DNA of 64,000 nt from Leptotrichia trevisanii DSM 22070 (lineage in GTDB: Bacteria > Fusobacteriota > Fusobacteriia > Fusobacteriales > Leptotrichiaceae): NCBI RefSeq assembly GCF_000482505.1, contig NZ_AXVL01000006.1, forward strand, positions 30,641-94,640, given 5' to 3'. The position numbers and the translations under genes are program-made. The notes beneath the pieces are model-generated. The model did not search any database, had not been told where the DNA came from, and saw only the letters and a list, made by a program, of their open reading frames with translations. Shown one piece after another: positions 10,046 through 19,105 of the stretch. Numbering within the stretch: position 1 is the stretch's first letter; every line of letters starts with the position of its first letter.

Positions 10046-10741
10046 TTATTTTGAAATATTTTTTAGTATATTCAAAATTTCTGGATTTTTATTATCAAAT
10101 TCTAAAAAGTCCTTCGCATATTTTTCTGCCATCTTATAATTTTTAGTACCATAATAATGGACTGCTAATCGGTATATTGAATAAGCATTACCAATTAATG
10201 CCATTTGTTTGTGGCTTCTAAGTTCTTTAAGTTTATCATGCGTAAAACCAGCATCTGAGAGTTGCTTTTCATATTTGTCTACTATGCTCTTTTTTTCATT
10301 TTTCTCTTTAGCAGTCAAATTTAATAATTTTAGAGAATCTTCATCACTGTATAATAAAGCCAGTGAGTACACGCCTGTGTCGTTATCTCCTAATTCAATT
10401 GCTTTTAAATAATACTTCTCTGCCTCTTTTTGATTGCCTAATATATCATAATCAGTTCCTATCTCTTCATAAGCGTAAGCATCATTTGGATATTTTTTTA
10501 CATATTCTTTTAATAATGCAATCAGATTTTTCTTATCTCTCTTTTCAGTTAAAGCCATATATTTATTTTTAAATTCTGTTTTTTCTTTTGAATACATATT
10601 CATAAGGCTTCCGTCTACTGCAAAATACTGGTTATTTACATTTGCCGTATAATTTGAAGTGCTTGCAGTTTTTTTCTGGCTCTTTGCACCTAGAACACTT
10701 AAACTTGTTACCAAAAATAATCCAATTAAAACTTTTTTCAT
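10046..10741 (-). CDS. Secreted TPR/SEL1-like protein, paralogue 2 of 3 (shorter)
   Basis: This is a paralogue of its two neighbours, with a signal peptide (MKKVLIGLFLVTSLSVLGAK) and TPR-like repeats (KYPNDAYAYEEIGTDYDILGNQKEAEKYYLKAIELGDNDTGVYSLALLYS). It ends at EFLDFDNKNPEILNILKNISK-like sequence, about 60-65 residues before the ends of the other two, so it lacks their last repeat pair (the SEKLFLPLAQKG region). Whether it is a truncated copy or a complete short variant cannot be told: the stop is clean and codon use looks normal. The start ATG at 10741 has GGTG upstream, exactly like paralogue 1. Confidence 0.82.
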   Translation of the reverse strand: MKKVLIGLFLVTSLSVLGAKSQKKTASTSNYTANVNNQYFAVDGSLMNMYSKEKTEFKNKYMALTEKRDKKNLIALLKEYVKKYPNDAYAYEEIGTDYDILGNQKEAEKYYLKAIELGDNDTGVYSLALLYSDEDSLKLLNLTAKEKNEKKSIVDKYEKQLSDAGFTHDKLKELRSHKQMALIGNAYSIYRLAVHYYGTKNYKMAEKYAKDFLEFDNKNPEILNILKNISK

Positions 10742-10758
10742 AATTTTCACCATTCCCT

Positions 10759-11649
10759 TTATTTTTTATTTAATTCTTTTAATTTTGAATTTATTCGATT
10801 CAGCAATTCTTTCGCTGCTTCAATATCATCTGACTGTTTTCTTTCAGGTTTTTCCAGCGTCTTTTTAGCCCATTTTTCTGCTTCCTTAAGATTTCCAGCG
10901 TGATAATATCCAAGTGCTAAAAGATATTGTGCCTGCATCATCCCTTTTTGAGCGAGTGGTAAAAATAGTTTTTCTGATTCTGCATATTTTTTCTGAGCAA
11001 TGTATGCGTTGCTTAAAAACATTAAATTATCTAAATTTTCCTTATCAAATTCCAAAAATTCCGTAGCATATTTTTCTGATATTTTATAATTTTCATAATT
11101 ATCATAATAAGCCGCTAATCCAAATATTGGTTCAGCATACCCTATTAACGCACCATTTTTAACATTTCTAAGATTTTCAAGATTATAGTGGGAATTAATT
11201 CCTTCATTCTCTAATTCTTTCAAATATTTCTCAGCAAGTTTTGTTTTTTCCTTATCGTTATCCTTTTCGCCTTTATCAGCATACAAAAGAGCTAAAGAAT
11301 ACTTCGCTGTGTCATCATCCCCCAGCTTTATAGCCTTTAAAAAATTTGCTTCCGCTTCCTTAAAATTATCCGACATATACGCTGTACCTAGAACTTCGTA
11401 AGCATAAGCATCATCTGGATATTTTTCAATATATTTTTTTACTAGAGCAATTAAATTCTTTTTATTATTATTTCCCCATTTATCCTTAAATTCTTTCTTT
11501 TCTTTTGAGAATAAGTTTTCATACTTAGAATCCAATTCATAATGATACCGTACATAATCTATATCACGCTGCATTGGGACTTTTCCTTTATTCACACCCA
11601 AGACACTTAAACTTGCTATTAAAAATAAACCAATTAAAACTTTTTTCAT
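10759..11649 (-). CDS. Secreted TPR/SEL1-like protein, paralogue 3 of 3
   Basis: This is the first gene of the tandem array as transcribed. Its signal peptide is MKKVLIGLFLIASLSVLGVN, with no lipobox. The body has repeated helix pairs: KYPDDAYAYEVLGTAYMSDNFKEAEANFLKAIKLGDDDTAKYSLALLYADKG, then YAEPIFGLAAYYDNYENYKISEKYATEFLEFDKE, then YAESEKLFLPLAQKGMMQAQYLLALGYYHAGNLKEAEKWAKKTLE. Only 17 nt separates it from paralogue 2. The near-identical leader peptides against diverged bodies point to duplication followed by divergence. The function is unknown; periplasmic scaffolding or envelope assembly is plausible for the class. Confidence 0.85.
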   Translation of the reverse strand: MKKVLIGLFLIASLSVLGVNKGKVPMQRDIDYVRYHYELDSKYENLFSKEKKEFKDKWGNNNKKNLIALVKKYIEKYPDDAYAYEVLGTAYMSDNFKEAEANFLKAIKLGDDDTAKYSLALLYADKGEKDNDKEKTKLAEKYLKELENEGINSHYNLENLRNVKNGALIGYAEPIFGLAAYYDNYENYKISEKYATEFLEFDKENLDNLMFLSNAYIAQKKYAESEKLFLPLAQKGMMQAQYLLALGYYHAGNLKEAEKWAKKTLEKPERKQSDDIEAAKELLNRINSKLKELNKK

Positions 11650-11740
11650 AATTTCTCATCCTTCCTTTTTTAATTTTTTGACCAATAAGAAATATGAGTT
11701 TATTCTTTTGCTTTTTTAATTACTATTTTTACAAGAACAG

Positions 11741-11765
11741 GGGAATGGCTTTATTCCCCTATTAC
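11741..11765. terminator. Hairpin downstream of rpsB
   Basis: AGGGGAAT and ATTCCCCT form a perfect 8-bp stem with a 6-nt loop, 33-57 nt after the rpsB stop. The minus-side tail is weak (GTTCTTGTAAA), so it may be leaky, or it may act as a processing or stability hairpin before the TPR genes. Confidence 0.55.
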
Positions 11766-11797
11766 TTTTATTTAATTTTTTTTGGATTATGTTTTAA

Positions 11798-12583
11798 CTA
11801 TGCTTCTGTAGTTTCTTCAACAACTTCTTCTACTACTTCCTCAACGATTTCTTCGTTTGCAGGAACTTCTACTTCTGCTCCTTCAACAACGTTTTCAATT
11901 CCACCGTTTCCTTCGATTGCTGCATTTGCAATAACTTGTGCAAATAATTTTACTGATCTTATAGCATCATCATTTGCTGGGATTTTGTAAGTTACTAAAT
12001 CAGGATCTACGTTTGTATCGATTAATGCGATTACAGGGATTCCCAATTTTTTAGCTTCTTCTAATGCTAAGAATTCTTTTTTGATGTCAACTACGAACAA
12101 TGCAGCTGGTAAAGTGTTCATTTCTTTGATTCCACCGATATTTTTAGAAAGTTTTGCCATTTCCTTTCTTAATAATCCAGCTTCTTTTTTAGTATATGCT
12201 TCGTCTAAAGTTCCATCAGCATCCATTTCTTCTAATTCTTTTAATCTTTTTACTCTTGTTTTGATTGTGTTCAAGTTAGTTAAAAGTCCACCTAACCATC
12301 TGTGGTTTACATAGAATCCTCCAGCTCTTTCTGCTTCTTCTTTAATAGCTTCCTGAGCTTGTTTTTTAGTTCCTACGAATAATACTTTTCCACCTTCTTC
12401 AGAAATTTGTCTTACAAATTCGTAAGCTGTTTCAGTTGCTCCTAAAGTTTGGTGTAAATCCAAAATGTGGATTCCGTTTCTTTCTGTAAAAATATAAGGT
12501 TTCATTTTAGGGTTCCATCTTTTTGCCTGATGTCCAAAATGAGCTCCTACTTCTAATAATTGTTTCATTGTAATTACTGCCAT
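11798..12583 (-). CDS. rpsB: 30S ribosomal protein S2
   Basis: RpsB is a small-subunit protein that docks on S1 and 16S rRNA. Hallmarks are [59 protein letters not shown] and [27 protein letters not shown]. It is 261 aa including an acidic C-terminal tail of repeated EEVVEE units, a common extension. The start is the ATG at 12583 with GGAGG 9 nt upstream; a longer frame would include untranslated leader. In most bacteria tsf follows directly, but here about 2.6 kb of TPR genes separates them. No known S2 autoregulatory leader was identified. Confidence 0.97.
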   Translation of the reverse strand: MAVITMKQLLEVGAHFGHQAKRWNPKMKPYIFTERNGIHILDLHQTLGATETAYEFVRQISEEGGKVLFVGTKKQAQEAIKEEAERAGGFYVNHRWLGGLLTNLNTIKTRVKRLKELEEMDADGTLDEAYTKKEAGLLRKEMAKLSKNIGGIKEMNTLPAALFVVDIKKEFLALEEAKKLGIPVIALIDTNVDPDLVTYKIPANDDAIRSVKLFAQVIANAAIEGNGGIENVVEGAEVEVPANEEIVEEVVEEVVEETTEA

Positions 12584-12802
12584 TACGTTTTTCCTCCTAA
12601 TTTTTTTTGGTTTTTCTCCCACTTTTCTTTAAAAGACAGATTGTAATTTTCACTTTTTATTTCATTTTTTTTGTTTTTCTAATTTAATAAATAAAAACCT
12701 TTTTAAAAATAAATTGTAAAATTGCAACACCCTATCCCTAAACAATACAAAGTGTGATTAATCGTTGTATTTTAACATTTTTTTATAACTTTTGTCAATA
12801 CT

Positions 12803-13390
12803 CTAAAAATTTTCTATCAATTTTAATTGTTTATCCAATAGAACTGTACGCATTTTTTCGTTTCTTTCCTGCTGTAATTCCTGATATTTTGCAATAAAAT
12901 TCTCTTCTGTCAGTCTTTGATCCTTCAATTTGCCAACTTCTCTTTTAAAATCTCTCTCATATTTCAAAATACGTGACTTTTGCTCATTTGACAAATTCAT
13001 ACTGTCAATAAAGTTTTTAATCTTATCATTTTTTTCATTAAATAAGGCCTTCTGGGAATTTATGTAAGAATTATAGGCTTCTAGTTGTTCATTTGACAAA
13101 ACTTTTGCAATCGCTCTGTATCTATCCTCTTCTATTTTACCAATTTTAGCTTTTTTCCCATCAAACTGAACTAAATCCTTTTCTACTCCCTCAGCTTTTT
13201 TCTGATATTCATCAAATATTTTGGACAATTTTTTTTGTTGACTTTTAGTTGCATTTACAATTTTGAATAAATCATTTTTAGAAATTTTTACTGTATAAAT
13301 TTTTTGATAATAATCTTCGTAGGAATAAGATAAAACACTTATTCCAAACACCAATACTGATAAAAGTGCTATTTTTTTTACTTTATTCAT
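12803..13390 (-). CDS. Secreted helical protein, Spy/CpxP (LTXXQ)-like
   Basis: A signal peptide (MNKVKKIALLSVLVFGISVLSYS) is followed by an almost entirely helical, charged body. Repeated phrases of the form L(S)NEQ (KVLSNEQLEAYNSY; MNLSNEQKSRILKYERDFK) resemble the LTXXQ motif of Spy/CpxP periplasmic chaperones, and the size is similar. This is a motif-level comparison and could be coincidence in a coiled coil. The start ATG at 13390 has AAAGGA 5 nt upstream. The gene lies between guaB and rpsB on the same strand. The upstream region 12584-12802, before rpsB, is AT-rich with no gene seen. Confidence 0.65.
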   Translation of the reverse strand: MNKVKKIALLSVLVFGISVLSYSYEDYYQKIYTVKISKNDLFKIVNATKSQQKKLSKIFDEYQKKAEGVEKDLVQFDGKKAKIGKIEEDRYRAIAKVLSNEQLEAYNSYINSQKALFNEKNDKIKNFIDSMNLSNEQKSRILKYERDFKREVGKLKDQRLTEENFIAKYQELQQERNEKMRTVLLDKQLKLIENF

Positions 13391-13418
13391 TCTCATCCTT
13401 TCACAAATTCCTTTAATT

Positions 13419-14894
13419 TTAATTATTTGAATTATTATAATTAGGTGCTTCCTTCGTAATTATAACATCATGCGGATGGCTTTCCTTCAATCCTGCTCCT
13501 GTTATTTTTACAAATTTTCCATTTTCTTTTAAATCTTCAATTGTAGCTGTTCCACAGTATCCCATTCCAGAACGAAGTCCACCGCAGATTTGATAAACTG
13601 TATCTTTTAATGCACCTTTGTATGGAACCATTGATTCTATTCCTTCTGGAACCAATTTTTCTGTTGCCGCTTCAAGTTGAAAATATCTGTCACTGCTTCC
13701 TCTCTTCATTGCCGCAAGTGAGCCCATCCCTGCATAAGTCTTGAATTTTCTTCCATTATATAAAATTTCTTCTCCTGGTGCCTCATCAGTTCCTGCAAGC
13801 ATTCCTCCAAGCATAACACAGTCTGCTCCAGCCGCAATAGCCTTTACAACATCTCCAGACAGTTTTATTCCACCATCGGCAATAAGTCCGATCCCTTTAT
13901 CCTTACAAACTTCCGCAATATTCATTACAGCCGAAATTTGTGGCACTCCAACTCCTGACACAACTCTAGTCGTACAGATTGAGCCTGGCCCTACTCCCAC
14001 TTTTACGGCGTTTACTCCTGCTTCTATCAAGTCAAGTGCTGCCTCTGGAGTTACGATGTTTCCTCCAATAATGTCTAAATCAGGAAAAGCCGCTCTAATT
14101 TCCTTTATTTTTTCAATAACTCCTCTTGAATGTCCGTGTGCCGAATCAACAGCAATGATGTCAACTCCAGCTTCCACTAAAGCTGCAACTCTTCTTACTG
14201 TATCAGTTCCAACTCCAACTCCTGCTCCTACTCTAAGTCTACCATGTTCATCTTTTGCAGCATTAGGATAATTTATAACATTGTCAATATCTTTAATTGT
14301 AATCAAACCTTTTAATTTTGTACCTTCTACGATTGGCAACTTTTCAATTCTGTTTTCCAGAAGAATAGACTTTGCACCTTCAAGAGTCGTTCCAACAGGT
14401 GCTGTCACCAAATTTTCCTTTGTCATAATATCTACAACTTTTGATGATAAATCTTCTCTATATTTTAAATCACGGTTAGTAATAATTCCCTTTAAATTGC
14501 CTTCACCATCAACTACAGGAAGCCCAGAAATTTTATAATTTTTCATTAAATCGTATGCATCCTTTAGAATAGCGTCTTCCTTCAATGTAATCGGATTTGT
14601 AATCATACCGCTTTCATATCTTTTTACCCTTGATACTTCTTCAGCCTGTCTGTCAATAGTCATATTTTTATGAATAAATCCAATTCCACCTTCTCTTGCA
14701 AGTGCAATCGCAAGTTTTGATTCTGTAACCGTGTCCATTGCAGCACTTAGTATTGGTATATTTAATACCAATTTTTTAGTTAAATTAGTTTTTAACAATA
14801 CTTCATGTGGCACCACACTTGATGCTTGCGGAATTAATAGTACATCATCAAAAGTTAATCCTTCAGAAATTACAATTTTGTCTTTTTGACTCAT
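13419..14894 (-). CDS. guaB: Inosine-5'-monophosphate dehydrogenase
   Basis: GuaB oxidises IMP to XMP with NAD, the committed step of GMP synthesis. Key segments are LTFDDVLLIPQ at the N-terminus, a pair of CBS domains (about residues 95-210; MTKENLVTAPVGTTLEGA), VKVGVGPGSICTTRVVSGVG with the catalytic cysteine, IADGGIKLSGDVVKAIAAGA, and the GMGSLAAMKRGSSDRYFQ flap. The length of 491 aa is normal. The start is the ATG at 14894, 8 nt after AAGGAGG; in-frame upstream codons belong to the leader. A promoter lies about 125 nt upstream. Confidence 0.97.
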   Translation of the reverse strand: MSQKDKIVISEGLTFDDVLLIPQASSVVPHEVLLKTNLTKKLVLNIPILSAAMDTVTESKLAIALAREGGIGFIHKNMTIDRQAEEVSRVKRYESGMITNPITLKEDAILKDAYDLMKNYKISGLPVVDGEGNLKGIITNRDLKYREDLSSKVVDIMTKENLVTAPVGTTLEGAKSILLENRIEKLPIVEGTKLKGLITIKDIDNVINYPNAAKDEHGRLRVGAGVGVGTDTVRRVAALVEAGVDIIAVDSAHGHSRGVIEKIKEIRAAFPDLDIIGGNIVTPEAALDLIEAGVNAVKVGVGPGSICTTRVVSGVGVPQISAVMNIAEVCKDKGIGLIADGGIKLSGDVVKAIAAGADCVMLGGMLAGTDEAPGEEILYNGRKFKTYAGMGSLAAMKRGSSDRYFQLEAATEKLVPEGIESMVPYKGALKDTVYQICGGLRSGMGYCGTATIEDLKENGKFVKITGAGLKESHPHDVIITKEAPNYNNSNN

Positions 14895-15019
14895 TTTAAA
14901 TATCCTCCTTATTTTATTTTCAAGTTCACAGTTCTGCAAATTCAGCAAGTTAAGAGAAAATTTTATAAAATTAAACTCTTCTGTATTACTTTTTGCTTTA
15001 TCTTATTTTAAATTATATT

Positions 15020-15049
15020 ATTTTATCACAAAACAAGGCATAATTTCAA
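15020..15049 (-). promoter_or_regulatory. Promoter of guaB
   Basis: TTGAAA, an 18-nt spacer and TAAAAT (preceded by TGA, an extended -10) read on the minus strand. The leader is about 115 nt. No purine riboswitch core was recognised in it. Confidence 0.6.
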
Positions 15050-15124
15050 TACTTTTTTTAAAAGATTTTTTTATAATTTTTCCAAACTTAAACTAAGTAT
15101 AATCATATATTTTTTTGATTTTTT

Positions 15125-15874
15125 TTACACATTCGGTGTTTCAGGCAATACCTGTCCCCCGTCTACAACTATTGTCTGTCCTGTAATGAAGCCGGCTTCA
15201 CGACTTGCCAAAAAAACAGCTGTATACCCAATATCTTCAGGTTTTCCTAAAGTATAAACAGGGATTATCTCCTTCATTTTTCTCATATATTCCTCTCCAG
15301 CCTGTATTAATCCATCTGTCAATATATTTCCTGGCTGAATGGCATTAACTGTAATTCCATATTTTGCATATTCCAGTGCTGCACTTCGCATAAACCCCAG
15401 TTGTGCCGATTTACTCGCCCCATAGTGTGCCCAGCCTGAAAATCCTGTAATAGGCCCTGTAATCGAAGATGTCAATATTACCCGCCCATAACTTTGCTTT
15501 TTCATATATTTAAGTGCTGCCTGTGCCACAAAAAAAGTTCCTTTTGCATTTATATTCTGAACCTTGTCCCAATCTTCCTCCGTCATATTTTCAATACTCA
15601 CTTGTGGAAAAATTCCCGCATTTGAACAAAGAATACTTAATTTCCCATATTTTTCATAAATACTTTGAACAATATACTGAACCTGATCTCTGTCTGTAAC
15701 ATCAAGATAATAAAATTCCCCATCCAGCTCACTTGCCGTTTCTTTCCCTTTTTCCTTGTCAATATCTCCAATAAGGACTTTTGCCCTTGCCTGTTTCAAC
15801 GCCTTTGCGATTCCTTTTCCAATACCTTTCGCTCCGCCCGTGACAAGAGCAACTTCCCCAGCTAAATCAAACAT
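15125..15874 (-). CDS. Short-chain dehydrogenase/reductase (SDR)
   Basis: This is a classical SDR with a Rossmann fold. The cofactor motif is VTGGAKGIGKGIA (residues 11-23), NAG is in LCSNAGIFP, catalytic Ser is in ILTSSITG, and catalytic Tyr/Lys are in HYGASKSAQ. The C-terminal ITGQTIVVDGGQ is standard. At about 250 aa it is of classical length. The acidic residue after beta strand 2 (IGDIDKEKGKE) suggests NAD(H) preference. The start ATG at 15874 has AGGTG 9 nt upstream. The substrate is not predictable from sequence; sugar alcohol or 3-oxoacyl substrates are common in this group. No pathway partners are adjacent. Confidence 0.88.
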   Translation of the reverse strand: MFDLAGEVALVTGGAKGIGKGIAKALKQARAKVLIGDIDKEKGKETASELDGEFYYLDVTDRDQVQYIVQSIYEKYGKLSILCSNAGIFPQVSIENMTEEDWDKVQNINAKGTFFVAQAALKYMKKQSYGRVILTSSITGPITGFSGWAHYGASKSAQLGFMRSAALEYAKYGITVNAIQPGNILTDGLIQAGEEYMRKMKEIIPVYTLGKPEDIGYTAVFLASREAGFITGQTIVVDGGQVLPETPNV

Positions 15875-15932
15875 TCCAATCATCACCTTTCTTATTTTTT
15901 TATTTTATATCTTTTCTTTATTATTTTTGAAT

Positions 15933-16949
15933 TTAATCTGCCTTTAAAGGGCTGAATTTTATAACCTTATCCCCAGTTTTCCCACTTTTTATTTCATTAT
16001 TTGCCTTTACCAATTCCTCTGCAAATCTTAATCTATTTAAATTTGAAATATATTCCTTATATTTAGCCTTATTTTTATTTTTCATCTCTTCTGTAATATC
16101 AACAAGCATATTATAAATTTGAAATCTCAAATCATTATCATTTTGTGCCATAAAAATATATGCTTCCTTAGAATATTCAAATGCCTCATCATACTTTTTC
16201 ATTTGAATATAATTTAAAAATACGAGATAATGGGCATCCGCCTTGTATCTATTTTTTGCTGATTCCGTAACATAAGAATAGTCTAGTTTCTTCATTTTAT
16301 CATATTTTTCTATAGCCAATTTTGTATATTTTATTGAATCTGAATAATTTTTATTTTGAAAATCTATTGCAGCTATCGAATAATAACCTTCTGGAAACTC
16401 AGGAAATAATGTTATCATTTTTTTTGCAAGCTCTACCTGCTCCTTTTCCATCCCCGCCTGTCCATATCTTGCCACAAGATTAGTATAAGCCATCGGATTT
16501 TTAGGATTAGCCTTAATCGCATCCTTGTAATACTCCATCGCAACTTTGATATTATCCGCCTCTTGTGCTAAATAATAATATGGCAGATAATTCTTTTTAT
16601 CCTCCTCTATCGCCTGCAAAAATAGTTTTCTTCTCTTCTCATAGTCGTTTTCCTCTTTTATCGCCTTAAACGTAGTTTCAATGGATTTTTTATTAATTCC
16701 AAGCTCAGTCAATTCCTTCAAAGTCAAATCCATAACTTCCTTCTGCTCCCTTTTTTCCAAATCCAGCTCTTCAAATCTTTTCCTATCATTTTCACTAATT
16801 TCCTTAATCGTATCTTTTACAGACATTTCCCCAATATTCTTCCCAGCTTTATTTTCACTTTTTAAAGTATTACTCCTCTGCGTGCCTACTTTTGCTGAAA
16901 AACTATAAAAACTGCATAAAATAAAACTCATCAATAAAAATTTTTTCAT
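15933..16949 (-). CDS. Secreted TPR-repeat protein
   Basis: The signal peptide MKKFLLMSFILCSFYSFSAK is followed by a charged linker and then TPR repeats, clearest at YLPYYYLAQEADNIKVAMEYYKDAIKANPKNPMAYTNLVARYGQAG and FPEGYYSIAAIDFQNKNYSDSIKYTKLAIEKY, and KADAHYLVFLNYIQMKKYDEAFEYSKEAY. It is likely periplasmic. The start ATG at 16949 has AGGAG 8 nt upstream; two earlier in-frame starts overlap that site. It is 17 nt downstream of a membrane-anchored TPR gene, which is itself 5 nt after pepT, so the three form one operon. The function is unknown. Confidence 0.82.
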   Translation of the reverse strand: MKKFLLMSFILCSFYSFSAKVGTQRSNTLKSENKAGKNIGEMSVKDTIKEISENDRKRFEELDLEKREQKEVMDLTLKELTELGINKKSIETTFKAIKEENDYEKRRKLFLQAIEEDKKNYLPYYYLAQEADNIKVAMEYYKDAIKANPKNPMAYTNLVARYGQAGMEKEQVELAKKMITLFPEFPEGYYSIAAIDFQNKNYSDSIKYTKLAIEKYDKMKKLDYSYVTESAKNRYKADAHYLVFLNYIQMKKYDEAFEYSKEAYIFMAQNDNDLRFQIYNMLVDITEEMKNKNKAKYKEYISNLNRLRFAEELVKANNEIKSGKTGDKVIKFSPLKAD

Positions 16950-16966
16950 TCTCATCACTCCTTCTA

Positions 16967-17689
16967 TTAACTTAGTTCCAAAATTTTCTCCTGTGCAATT
17001 TTCCCCATATAAAGTTTATTCCCTTTTTCAGCTACTTCTTTATAAAATTCTATTGCTTTTTCAAAGTTCCCAGTCTCTTCATATGCCTTAGCTAAATTGA
17101 ACTTTATCTCTATTTGGTACAATTTTCTTTTCCCTTTTAATAATTTTTCCAGTTCAACAATTTTCTGTTGCGGATTATTTTCATAGTCCAATAAAATTCC
17201 TATTTCCAGTTTTTCTCCACTTTTTCTAAAATTTTCATCAAATATTTTTCTTGCTTCCTCTTTTTCTCCCATAAAATACTTGTACTCCATTAAATTTCTA
17301 TAATAACAGTATTTTATTATTGGTAATGTTAATCTAGTTATTTTTATTTCATTTAAATATTTTAATGCTTCTTTTCTTTCATTCAGCAGCCAATAACAAA
17401 CTGATAAATTAATTCTGTTAAAATCTTTCATAATATTAATTTTAAAAATTTTGTACGTTTTTTCTACTATTAAAATATATTTTTCAGGATCTAATTTAAC
17501 AAATAAGTAATGATTTCCTATCAAAAATAGTATTAAATACGGAAATAAATATATCATTATTATTACTGACAATATCCATAGTAAAAAATATACAAAATAA
17601 GACACTCTCAAAAATATGTCCATGCTTAATTTATAAACTAATATAAAAATTATTTCATACAGATAAGTTTTTAATGCCGCCTTTCGCAT
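16967..17689 (-). CDS. Membrane-anchored TPR protein
   Basis: The family is not recognised. The N-terminal third is hydrophobic, with one or two transmembrane helices (about residues 30-62; VYFLLWILSVIIMIYLFPYLILFLI). The soluble C-terminal part has TPR-like helix pairs, including a good one at KFNLAKAYEETGNFEKAIEFYKEVAEKGNK. The topology suggests a cytoplasmic or periplasmic TPR arm on a membrane anchor. It starts 5 nt after the pepT stop codon and precedes the secreted TPR gene, so translational coupling to pepT is likely. Any link to peptide metabolism is inference from position only. Confidence 0.75.
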   Translation of the reverse strand: MRKAALKTYLYEIIFILVYKLSMDIFLRVSYFVYFLLWILSVIIMIYLFPYLILFLIGNHYLFVKLDPEKYILIVEKTYKIFKINIMKDFNRINLSVCYWLLNERKEALKYLNEIKITRLTLPIIKYCYYRNLMEYKYFMGEKEEARKIFDENFRKSGEKLEIGILLDYENNPQQKIVELEKLLKGKRKLYQIEIKFNLAKAYEETGNFEKAIEFYKEVAEKGNKLYMGKIAQEKILELS

Positions 17690-17694
17690 TTTTT

Positions 17695-18936
17695 TTACTC
17701 TCCTTCAGCGTTCAATCTTACAATCTCCACAATCACATCAGTTGCCAGAATCATACTCTCAAGTGCTACAAATTCGTATTTCCCATGAAAATTTTCCCCA
17801 CCTGCAAAAATATTTGGTGTAGGAAGTCCCATGAATGAGATTTTTGAGCCGTCTGTTCCACCACGGATTGGCTTGATTATTGGTTTTATTTTAACGTTTT
17901 CCATTGCTTTTTTGGCTATTTCTACGATTTCCATGTGATCTTTTATAATTTCACCCATATTGTAGTATTGATCTTTTATTTCAATTGTTACTAATTCTTT
18001 TTTGTATTTTTCATTAATTTTTTTGGCAACATTTTCAGCAAATTTCTTTTTTTCTTCAAACTTCTGTCTGTCGTGATCTCTCAAAATGTATGATATTTCA
18101 GCATCTTCACAATTTGCATTGATTTTTTCAAGAAAATAAAATCCTTCGTAGCCTTCTGTCTTTTCAGGCACTTCATCTGCTGGAAAACTGTTTATAATTT
18201 CTGCCGCTATTAAGCTTGCATTTATCATTTTTCCTTTGGCTGTTCCTGGATGAACGCTTTTACCTTTTATTTTAAATACAGCTCCAGCTGCATTAAAACT
18301 CTCATATTCAAGCTCTCCGACAGGTCCTCCATCCATTGTATAAGCAAAATCCGCTCCAAATTCCTCAACATTAAAGTTATCTGCTCCACGCCCAATTTCC
18401 TCATCAGGCCCAAATGCTATTTTTACTGTCCCATGCTTAATTTCAGGATGATTAATCAAATATTTCATAGCCTCAATAATTTCCACAACTCCAGCCTTGT
18501 CATCGGCTCCCAGAAGTGTTGTTCCATCAGTAGTAATTACAGTTTTCCCAACATAATCTTTTAAATTAGGAAATTCATCCACAGAAAGCACAATATTTTG
18601 CTCCCTATTCAAAATAATATCTTTCCCGTCATAGTCTTCCACAATCTGTGGATTTACATTAACTGCATTAAAATCAGCAGTATCCATATGTGCAATAAAT
18701 CCAACAGTTTTCACATCTTTATCAACATTACTTTTCAAAGTTGCATTAACAAAGCAATTTTCATTCACATATACATCTTCCAGTCCAATGTCTTCCAGCT
18801 CTTTTACAAGCATTTTAGCAAATTCAAGTTGTGTCGGTGTCGATGGGATACTCTCACTTTTTTCATCCGATCTAGTTTCAATCTTTACATATTTCAAAAA
18901 TCTCTCTTTAAGTGTTTCATATTTGTTCAAATCCAT
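17695..18936 (-). CDS. pepT: Peptidase T (tripeptide aminopeptidase)
   Basis: PepT is a cytoplasmic dizinc M20B aminopeptidase that releases the N-terminal residue from tripeptides. Metal and catalytic motifs in order are VGFIAHMDTAD, TTDGTTLLGADDKAGVVEI, FGPDEEIGRGADNF, YTMDGGPVGELEYESFNAA and the C-terminal IRGGTDGSKISFMGLPTPNIFAGGENFHG. The length of 413 aa is normal (E. coli 408). It heads an operon with two TPR genes and has a good promoter upstream. It fits with the oligopeptide importer at 36.9-43.2 kb in a peptide-fermenting lifestyle, which is inference. Confidence 0.95.
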   Translation of the reverse strand: MDLNKYETLKERFLKYVKIETRSDEKSESIPSTPTQLEFAKMLVKELEDIGLEDVYVNENCFVNATLKSNVDKDVKTVGFIAHMDTADFNAVNVNPQIVEDYDGKDIILNREQNIVLSVDEFPNLKDYVGKTVITTDGTTLLGADDKAGVVEIIEAMKYLINHPEIKHGTVKIAFGPDEEIGRGADNFNVEEFGADFAYTMDGGPVGELEYESFNAAGAVFKIKGKSVHPGTAKGKMINASLIAAEIINSFPADEVPEKTEGYEGFYFLEKINANCEDAEISYILRDHDRQKFEEKKKFAENVAKKINEKYKKELVTIEIKDQYYNMGEIIKDHMEIVEIAKKAMENVKIKPIIKPIRGGTDGSKISFMGLPTPNIFAGGENFHGKYEFVALESMILATDVIVEIVRLNAEGE

Positions 18937-18986
18937 TTATTTCCCCTACTTTCTCAAATATTTTGATATTTTAAATTTTATAACTT

Positions 18987-19015
18987 ATTTTACAATTTTT
19001 TACAGTTTTTTTCAA
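18987..19015 (-). promoter_or_regulatory. Promoter of pepT
   Basis: TTGAAA, a 17-nt spacer and TAAAAT on the minus strand, about 50 nt upstream of pepT. It is back-to-back with the plus-strand promoter at 19045-19073. Confidence 0.65.
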
Positions 19016-19044
19016 TGTTCTAGTTAAATAATTTATGAATAAAT

Positions 19045-19073
19045 TTGATTTTTTTAATATTTATATGTATAAT
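19045..19073 (+). promoter_or_regulatory. Promoter of the 25-aa peptide gene
   Basis: TTGATT, a 17-nt spacer and a perfect TATAAT on the plus strand. A start site near 19080 would give a leader of about 25 nt carrying AGGAGG. Confidence 0.7.
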
Positions 19074-19105
19074 ATTAACAAAATAAATATTAGGAGGTAA
19101 CAAAT

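Noticed and set aside
13741-14271. Long open frame (176 codons) antisense to guaB
   Set aside because: It mirrors the conserved guaB coding sequence, has proline/serine-rich low-complexity composition and no ribosome site.
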